Assembly: GCA_019241805.1 (NCBI GenBank)
Contig: JAFAWL010000447.1
Span: 1 to 7,627 of the forward strand
Direction of reading: 5' to 3'
Source of the DNA: Actinomycetota bacterium
Lineage (GTDB): Bacteria > Actinomycetota > Actinomycetes > Mycobacteriales > Jatrophihabitantaceae
Length of the DNA: 7,627 bases
Shown here: positions 1 through 7,627 of the stretch, piece after piece
Layout of the letters: each line of letters begins with the position of its first letter
Numbering within the stretch: position 1 is the first letter of the stretch
Position numbers and translations under genes: made by a program
The notes under the pieces: model-generated
Told to the model about the DNA's origin: nothing
Database searches by the model: none
The model's input: only the letters and a program-made list of their open reading frames with translations

Positions 1-3000
1 TTCACTTAGGCGTGCGAAAACGCGTCAGAGGTCAGAATTTGAGTGCGTCTCGGAGGATTTGATGTATGAGCATTTCCCTTGTACTGCAGGGCATTCAGGC
101 CCCGATCGGGATGCGCATAACTCCGGTCGGCGGGTCGGATTCAGCCGGCAGGTAAAGCCGCTGAACGGCTATCAGCAATCCCTCCGCGACGGTATCGCGA
201 AAGATCGGGTCAGCCAACATAGACCGGTCGATCGGCGAGCTAAGATAGCCCACGTCAATTCGCACTGCGGGCATCCGGGTCAACCTCAACAGTGACCAGG
301 TTTTCGGGTGCGAGCGTGCATTAAGCATTCCGGTGCGGGCCACGATTTCGCGTTGCGCCAGATCGGCCAATCGATCGCCGACCCACGAGATCGACCCGGC
401 GCTGCCGTAGTAGTACGACGCCACTCCGTGGGGGCGGTCCGAGGGCGCGCCGTCGACGTGCAAGGACACCAGCAGATCGGCCCCCACCTCGTTCGCAAAG
501 TCGGCCCGCTGCTCGTCCGTTCGCGAGTTCTGCGGACCGCGGGTCAGCCAGGTCGTGACTCCGACCGCCTGAAGGCGCCCCTCGAGTCGAGTAGCCAGAT
601 CCCATACGATGGCCGACTCGTTCAGTTCGGCGTGCACGACCCCGAGATCCTCGCCGCCGTGCCCGGGGTCGATCACTACTCGCTTGCCGGGCAGGTTCGG
701 TCCGGACGAGGCGACCGCCACCATCTCACGCAGTCCCTGCGGGCGTCCGCCCACCACGCGGCGAGCCAGCTGCTTCAGTGCCCGCAGGGTCGCCGGCCCA
801 CACACGCCGTCGACGCGCAGGCCAAAGTCCCGCTGAAAGTTTCGCAGTGCCGTCTCGGTTACCGCACCGAACAAGTGGTCGTCTCGTCCGCAGTTGTAGC
901 CGAGCTCCAACAGCTGCAGCTGCAACGCCGCGACGTCGTCACCGACCAGCCGGCTGGCCGGATTGTGCAGCAGGACGCGGTCGCCGAGACGCCACCGCGC
1001 GCCCGAGAGGGCGGCGTAGGTCTCCACTCCGACAATGCCGTCGACACTCAGGCCCCGGGTCTGTTGGAAGTGGCGGACGGCCAGCTCCGTCGCCTCGTCG
1101 AAGACGGCCTCGGCCCTGGAGTCGCTGTTGGCGAGCAGTCCCAACCCGGCCAGCACGGCGCGCACGTCGGCGACGGCGCTTCCGGTGCTACCGCGGCGCA
1201 GTAACTGCATCGATCCGGAGGTCCTTCGTGTCGTCGCCGGTCAGGGACAGCTCAGGCGACCGACTCCCCGAGACGGCCCGAAGCTGCCGTCGTCGACTAC
1301 CCGCTCCGCTCGATTCTGCCCCAGGGCTGCCGTGAGACCTATTTCGACTCGCCAAACCCGACAAAGGCGGCCAGTCTGCCATGAGACTGGCCACCTGCCG
1401 GCAAACCGCGACCGCGATGTCTCCACACCGGTCCGTGGCGGATCGTCTGTTCGCCGAGCCCGGCGCAGCGGCCTCAGCCGACGTAGTCGGAAAGCTCGCG
1501 CAACAGCGCCGCCTTCGGGCGGGCACCCACGATCGACTTCACGACCTGGCCGCCGGAGAAGACGGACATGGTCGGGATCGACATGATCTGGTAGTCGCGG
1601 GCGATGCCAGGGTTCTCGTCGATGTTGACCTTGACGACCTTCAGCTTCTCGGAGTACTCGCCGGCGATCTCCTCAAGAACGGGCGCGACCTGCTTGCACG
1701 GCCCGCACCACTCGGCCCAGAAATCGACCAGTACGGGACCTTCGGCCTGCAGCACGTCCTGGGCGAAGCTCGCGTCGGTGGCGGCGGTGGTGTTCTGACC
1801 CATGATCACAACTCTCTTTCGTGAGGACCTGTAGAGCTAACTGCTGGCGTCAGCGAAGCATTCCCCAGCGACCCTTCCACCGTTCACTCTCAGCCAGCGT
1901 CAGATGCTGGCGCCCGCGGTCAGTTCGGCATCAGAGGGGGTGCCGACCCGGGCGGCGAGGTAACGCTCCGCGTCGAGTGCCGCAGCGCAACCCGTGCCGG
2001 CGGCCGTGATGGCCTGACGGTAAACGTGGTCGACGACATCACCGGCGGCGAAGACGCCCTCGAGGTTTGTCGAGGTGGACCGTCGGTCGACGACGATGTA
2101 GCCCTCGGGGTCGAGCTCGACCTGACCGGCCACGAGCTCACTACGAGGCTCGTGGCCGATAGCGACGAATAGGCCGCCTACCGCCAGGTCGCGCTCGGCA
2201 CCGTTGAGGGTGTCACGCAGGCGCAGGCCGGTCACCGAGGTCTCGCCGTGAACGTCGACGACCTCGCTGTTCCACGCCCACTCGATCTTCGGGTTGGCCT
2301 CGGCCCGGTCGGCCATGATTCGACTGGCGCGCAGCTGGTCACGACGGTGGATGACGGTGACCGACTTCGCGAAGCGGGTCAGGAACATCGCCTCCTCCAT
2401 TGCGGTGTCACCACCGCCGACGACAGCGATGTCACGCTCGCGGAAGAACGCGCCGTCACAGGTCGCACACCAGGACACGCCGCGGCCGGCCAGCTCGTCC
2501 TCGCGGGGCAGTCCGAGCTTCTTGTAGGCCGAACCCATCGCGAGGATCACGGCGTTAGCGGTGAACTCACCGTCGTGCGTGCGAACGATCTTCACCGGGC
2601 CGGTCAGATCGACCGACAGCACGTCGTCCGGAACCAGTTCGGCGCCGAATCGTTCGGCCTGCTCGCGGATCTGCGCCATCAGGTCCGGCCCCATGATCCC
2701 CTGCGGGAAGCCGGGGAAGTTCTCCACATCGGTGGTGTTCATCAGGGCCCCGCCGTAGGCCAGACCCTCGAATACCAGCGGACGCAGGTCGGCGCGGGCG
2801 GTATACAGCGCAGCCGTGTATCCCGCCGGCCCCGAGCCGATGATGATGAGATTGCGATGCGTGGCGCCCTGCTCGGTCACAATTCCCTCGTTCCTTGAAC
2901 CGCGTGTGTTTCGCGCGTGGGGTGAAACGATCCTAAGGATCGGGAGATTCCCCGTCGGGGCCTCCCCGATGCCGTCCGCGGTCGCTTTGATCGAAGGCAC

Positions 3001-6000
3001 CGGCGAAATCGTCGGCTGCGGCCGGCTTCGAGATCTCACCGGCACGCCCTCGCCGGACGAGTTGGCCCAGCGCCGGCAGGTGACCCATGACGGCAACCAG
3101 CTCGGGGATGTTCAGGTACCAGGCGATCGCGGCGAACACGGTGAGGCCGATCATCGCGCCGCCGATCAGGCCGACGAGCGCTGCGCCGCGGGCATGACCG
3201 AGACCGCTGGTGGCGAGGCTGACGATGCCCCATGCGGCCAGCGCGCCGCCGGCGGAGGCGAGCGCGACCAGAGCCACGGTGCGGCCGACCACAGCGAAGC
3301 CGAGGTGCCCGAAGCGTCGCGTCAGTAGGACGTGCCCGACGACGGCCCCGACGACGTAGGAAACCGATGTCGCGACGTTCAGCGCTTCGATGACATGGAC
3401 GCCGGACATAGTCGCTGCGGCGATCAGGATCAGCACGACCTTCGTGCCGACCATGAAAACGTTGATGAGCGTGGGTGTGCGGCCGTCGCGCATGGCGTAG
3501 AAGACCCGCAGCTGCAACATGACGATCGCGAACGGCAACAGCCCGAACGCGGCCAGCGCCAGGTTGATCCCGAACTGCCGGGCGCCGGTGATGGTGTTCT
3601 GGCCGTAGGCGAAGAACACGGTGGTGAACTGCGGACCGAGCACGATCAATCCGGCGGTGATCGGCACGAGGGCCAGTGCGGAAAGCCGCGCGCCGATCGA
3701 GAGGTCGCGCACGACCGAGGCATTGTCCTGCCGTGCCGCGGCCCGGGCCATGCGGGGCATCAGGGCGGTGAGCAGAGAGACGCCGAGGATGCCGTAGGGC
3801 ATCTGGAAGAGCAGGTCGGCGTTGGTAAAGACGGTGACGCCGTGGTGATCGTTGGCCACCTTCAGCACGACGGTCACGCCGATCTGACTGGCCACGACGT
3901 AACCGAGCACCCACCCGGCCAGCGCGCCCGCCTCACGCATCCTGCCGGTCTCGTTGGGTGTGCCCCGGAAGCGCCACTGCCAGTGGAAGCCCGCGCGGCG
4001 TAGGGCCGGAATCAGGATCAGTGCCTGACCGACGATCCCCAGGGTCGTGCCGATTCCGACCACGAGGACCTGTGGTGTCGTCATCGAGCTCGGGGTCAGG
4101 ATCGCCGGACCCGGCAGCAGCTCGAAGATGCCGATGGTGACCAGCGTGATCACGTTGTTGACGACCGGCGCCCACGCCCCGATGCCGTACACGTGGCGGG
4201 TGTTGAGTACTGCCGTGAACAGCGCCCCGAGACCGTAGAAGAAGATCTCCGGAAGCAGCAGGGTGGCGAAGATGCTGGTCAGATCGCGCTGGGAACCCTT
4301 GTCGACGAACGCGGCCGCGATGTACGGAGCGATCGCCACCGCGAGCAGGGTCGTGATGCCCAGGATCGCCGTCGCGATGGACAGCAGCCGGCGCGTGTAG
4401 GCGTCACCGCCGTCGGCGTCTTGCTCCTGGGCGTTCACCACTAGCGGGATGAGCACGCTGGACAGCACCCCGCCCAGCAGCAGCTCGTAGACCATGTTGG
4501 GGAAGCTGTTGGCGCTGTTGTAGGCGTCGCCGACCAGGCCCGAGCCGAGCGCGGTGACCAACAGGATGTTGCGCAGGAAGCCGGTCAGCCGGCTGGCCAG
4601 ACTGGCGACGGCCATGGTGCGTGAGTTGGCCAGCAGCCCACGGGTGGTCTGCTCGGCGGCGGTGCCGACAGGCGCCTCCGGTTCGCCGGCATCGGTCCAC
4701 TCGGGCGGTGCGCCGATCGGATCGATGCCGTCGGGCCGCAGCGTGATGTCGACGGGAGTTGCGTCGGCCGCGGTTGCATCAAGCGCAGGTGCGTCCACCG
4801 CAGGTGCGTCCACCGTCGGCTCGGCGACCGACGGCTCGGCGACCGACGGCTCGGCGACCGACGGCTCAGCATCGGCGGCCGACCAATCCGCTTCCACGGC
4901 GGCTGGCTCCGCCACAGCCGGCGCCTCGGGGAGCGCGGCGGCGGTCTTGGGCCGGAAGCGGCGCCGCCCCACGTAGGTGGTCGGACTCCAGGAATCCCGT
5001 TCTGATACTGCGATCAGTTCATCGACGAGTGAGGGTTGCTCGTCGTAGGCGAAGGAAGGCAGCGGGTCGGCCTCGGTGTAAAGGCGCGGTTCGACCAGAA
5101 GACCGCGGCCGAAGATTGACGGCGCGCTCCAACCGTCCTCCGATTCGGGCGGGCGCGGCGCGGTCGGGGTGCTCACACGCCCGCCAGATCATGCGCCGGA
5201 CTCGGGCTCGGCCGGCCCCGCCGGTAGAGACGCCGCCCGAAACGCACGACCAGCGCCAGAACGAGCACGACCACGGCCACGACGGTGATCACGACTCCGA
5301 TCGTTCCGAGTGCGGTGCTGTAAATCGAGAGCGGCACGCCGGCGCCCAGCGGCAGGCCGTCGGGTGCGAGCAGGGCTGCTGTGATCTTGAAATGGCCCGT
5401 GCGTGCCACGTGGGCGGGCAGATAGACGATGTGCTGACTCTGCGGCCCGATCGTCTGTGCGCCGGCGTCATCCGTGCTGAACCCGACCAGGTCGCTGTTG
5501 GCGCGGATGCGGACCGTGACGGTGTACGGCAGGTCGTTGCGCACGGTCAGAGGCAGCTTGCCGGTATTCGAGTCGAGGCTGTACGTGCCGTTCGTGGGCC
5601 GGACGATATGTACGCCGCCGGACAACGCGGCGATATCGCCGTTGAGCCGGTTGGCGTAGGACTGACCAGTCTGACGGTCAGCCCGCCACGCACTGGATTC
5701 CAGCCGCTGGAAAGCGGCGGGGTAGCCGACGAACAGCGTGGCCGCGTCGGTCGGGGCGACAACCGTACGGAAGCCGGTCACGAACGTGCCGGCCGAACGA
5801 ACGGTGTCCAGCTGCGCCGGCGAGATCTCGGCCGGCTGGGCCGAGGACGGCGTGCGCAGCGAGCCCCGCTCGACCGGAGCCACTGCCACCAGGGCTTCGG
5901 CGGCGCTCGTCGGGGCGGTCCAGGCCTGCAGGGACGATGTGCGAATGGTGGCGGCCGCGGCTGAGGGGTCGGCGTCGACGCGGCGGTCGGGGACGAAGGC

Positions 6001-7421
6001 TACGTATCCGGAGCCGTCGGCGGTGATCGCCCGCATGGCGAGCTCCGCGGCCAACTGGCTCAGCCCGGTCACGCCGGAGCCGCCGGCGGTCAGGGCGCTC
6101 GTCGCACGCTTGTCGAGGTTGTCGTCGACGACGACGGCTCGTGTCGTGCTGGAGCCGGGCAGCGGCGCGATCGCGGCGGCGTCGGGCTCGTCATCCGGCG
6201 GCGGCAGGGTCTGATCGTCCAGCACGACCCCGCTGGCTCCGGCCGCCAGCAAGGCCGCAAGGCCGCTCGCGGTCGCGGTCTCGCCGGCCGGCCAAGCCAG
6301 TTTCGAGCCGTAGGCACGGCCTAGCGCGGTGTCGACCTGCGTCCGCATCGGCTCGGGCATGGTGCTCGTGTAGGTCAGGCCGGCTCGGGTGACGGCGTCG
6401 ACGTCGGGGTCGGCGAAGGGCAGCAGCGACACGTCTGCGGGCGGGAGGGTGCCGAGGACCTGCCCGAGGCGGGCCAACCAGTGCGCGGCCGCCGCTGCTC
6501 CGGTGCCGGCGACCAACCCGGTCACGCTCTGTACTCGGTAGCCATGCGTCATCGTGACGAGCTCGTCGACGAGCTCGGGGTCGAGGACAACGCTCAGATG
6601 GGCGCTTGCGCCCACGGATTCGAGCACGTCGAGCGCACGATCGAGCCGACCGCCCGAGGACACGGATCCTGTCAGGGTGTCGTCCAGGAAGACGTTGTCC
6701 TCGGTGAGCCGGTGCGGTCGATCGATCAATGGCCAGATCCAGCCGGTCCGAAGGCTGCGGTCCGCGGGCACGTAGGGCAGCAGCGCCTGCGCCCAGGCCA
6801 CGCCCGGACCACCGGTCGCCCCACCGGTGTGCAGGGCGATGTCGATCGGGTAGACGCCGCCCCCGGCCTGACAGAAGCAGGCAATGCCGCGATCGTTGGT
6901 GGTGCTCGTCTGCACGGTGTAGCTCAACGTGCGCGTCTGATGCGGAGCGAGCGTGCCCTCGATCGGCTCGACGGTGAGCGAGGTGAGCAAGGACGTGCCG
7001 CGGGTCGGTCGAGCCAACGCCGCGTCGAGCGCCTTCTGGGTGACGATCGGGGCTTCACGCGCGCCCACGAGGCTGAGTTGGGCGAGGGTGGACGTGCCGT
7101 TGTTCGTGACGGTCACGGTGATAGTTACGGGGGTGGGCGAGCTGGTCACCGGCGGAACCACTGGGTCGACTGACGTGACCGACACCGATACCGAACTCGA
7201 GGACTGGCCGGTTCCCGACGGCGACGGACTGCCAGACGCACTGCCGGACTGGCTGCCGGACGAAGCGGCAGCGCCTGATGTGACCGGCGCGGCAGCGCCT
7301 GATGTGACCGGCGTCGGTTCGGCGGCGGCCGGGGTGCTTACGGACAGGCCGGTCGCGGCCAGGCAGGCCGCGGCGCCGATCGCCGACGCGGCGCCTCGGA
7401 CGGCACGCCGGATCGCAACCG

Positions 7422-7627
7422 TCACGCGCTCTCCGCGATCAGCCGTCCCGCGGTGTCGACCAGGCCGCGTTCGTCCGGGTAGGCGAGCCGCTTCGTGATG
7501 TCGGGCAACGGCACCCACGCGACTTCGGTCACCTCGACGTCCTCGTCGGACAGCTCTCCGCCGGTGGCACGTAGCAGGTAGTGATGCACGGTCTTGTGGA
7601 TGCGTCGCCCGTCGGCCACGAACCAGT
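7422..7627 (-). CDS. Nudix hydrolase, MutT4-like, C-terminal fragment
   Basis: This is the last 67 codons of a gene whose start lies beyond the right edge. The visible protein runs WFVADGRRIHKTVHHYLL, then GGELSDEDVEVTEVAWVPL, then a helix containing RLAYPDERGLV, and stops at TGA (7424-7422). That is the C-terminal half of a Nudix fold as found in the origin-proximal MutT4-like family: the strand pairs after the catalytic helix, the 'EV.EVAWVPL' strand typical of Nudix proteins, and the closing helix. The Nudix box itself (GX5EX7REUXEEXGU) would be upstream and is not visible, so catalytic competence and substrate (a damaged nucleotide or other nucleoside diphosphate derivative) cannot be judged. 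The protein ends soon after the last helix, without a long disordered tail. Its stop overlaps the GTG of the next gene by 4 bp, so the two are probably co-transcribed. An internal GTG at 7619 is not taken as the start, because the frame is open to the window edge with conserved residues before it. Confidence 0.85.
   Translation of the reverse strand, partial: WFVADGRRIHKTVHHYLLRATGGELSDEDVEVTEVAWVPLPDITKRLAYPDERGLVDTAGRLIAESA

Overview
This window is a stretch of high-G+C actinobacterial chromosome. It carries the conserved block that in Mycobacterium, Streptomyces and relatives lies close to the replication origin: Nudix hydrolase (MutT4-like) - DUF6049 membrane protein - MurJ lipid II flippase - thioredoxin reductase - thioredoxin - CwlM-type amidase homologue. 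Protein sequences and gene order both support this placement. The genus cannot be fixed from the window; a frankial, nakamurellal or similar non-mycobacterial actinomycete is plausible. All six genes are on the minus strand, so they are read from right (7627) to left (1).

Layout in transcription order: the 3' end of a Nudix hydrolase gene (7627-7422, start outside the window); a 750-aa exported DUF6049 protein anchored by one C-terminal membrane helix (7425-5173); murJ, 747 aa (5176-2933); trxB, 326 aa (2880-1900); trxA, 109 aa (1803-1474); an intrinsic terminator (about 1395-1360); cwlM, 371 aa (1210-95); and a short A+T-richer tail (1-94) with no supported gene. The first three genes overlap by 4 bp at each junction (GTGA), which suggests translational coupling. 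trxB and trxA follow after gaps of 52 and 96 nt.

The main non-coding result is that each of the two thioredoxin genes has, just upstream, an exact match to the promoter pattern GGAAT-N18-GTT known for the disulfide-stress sigma factor SigR of Streptomyces (SigH in mycobacteria). The trxB copy overlaps the murJ stop codon, with a 15-bp palindrome filling most of its spacer; the trxA copy lies in the trxB-trxA gap. The thioredoxin pair is therefore predicted to be an independently inducible redox module inside a cell-envelope operon. It is closed by a strong terminator that separates it from cwlM.

Functionally, the block combines lipid II export (MurJ), control of peptidoglycan precursor supply (CwlM, a cytoplasmic amidase-fold regulator in mycobacteria), thiol redox balance (TrxB/TrxA), a nucleotide-hydrolase family protein and an uncharacterised envelope protein (DUF6049). 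Differences from the M. tuberculosis arrangement, as I recall it, are: no sigM/anti-sigma genes between murJ and trxB; no C-terminal pseudokinase region on MurJ, but a long repeat-containing N-terminal extension; and a CwlM that keeps its zinc-ligand residues while its catalytic Glu is replaced by Asp. I see no clearly new multi-gene system, no mobile element, no CRISPR and no RNA gene.
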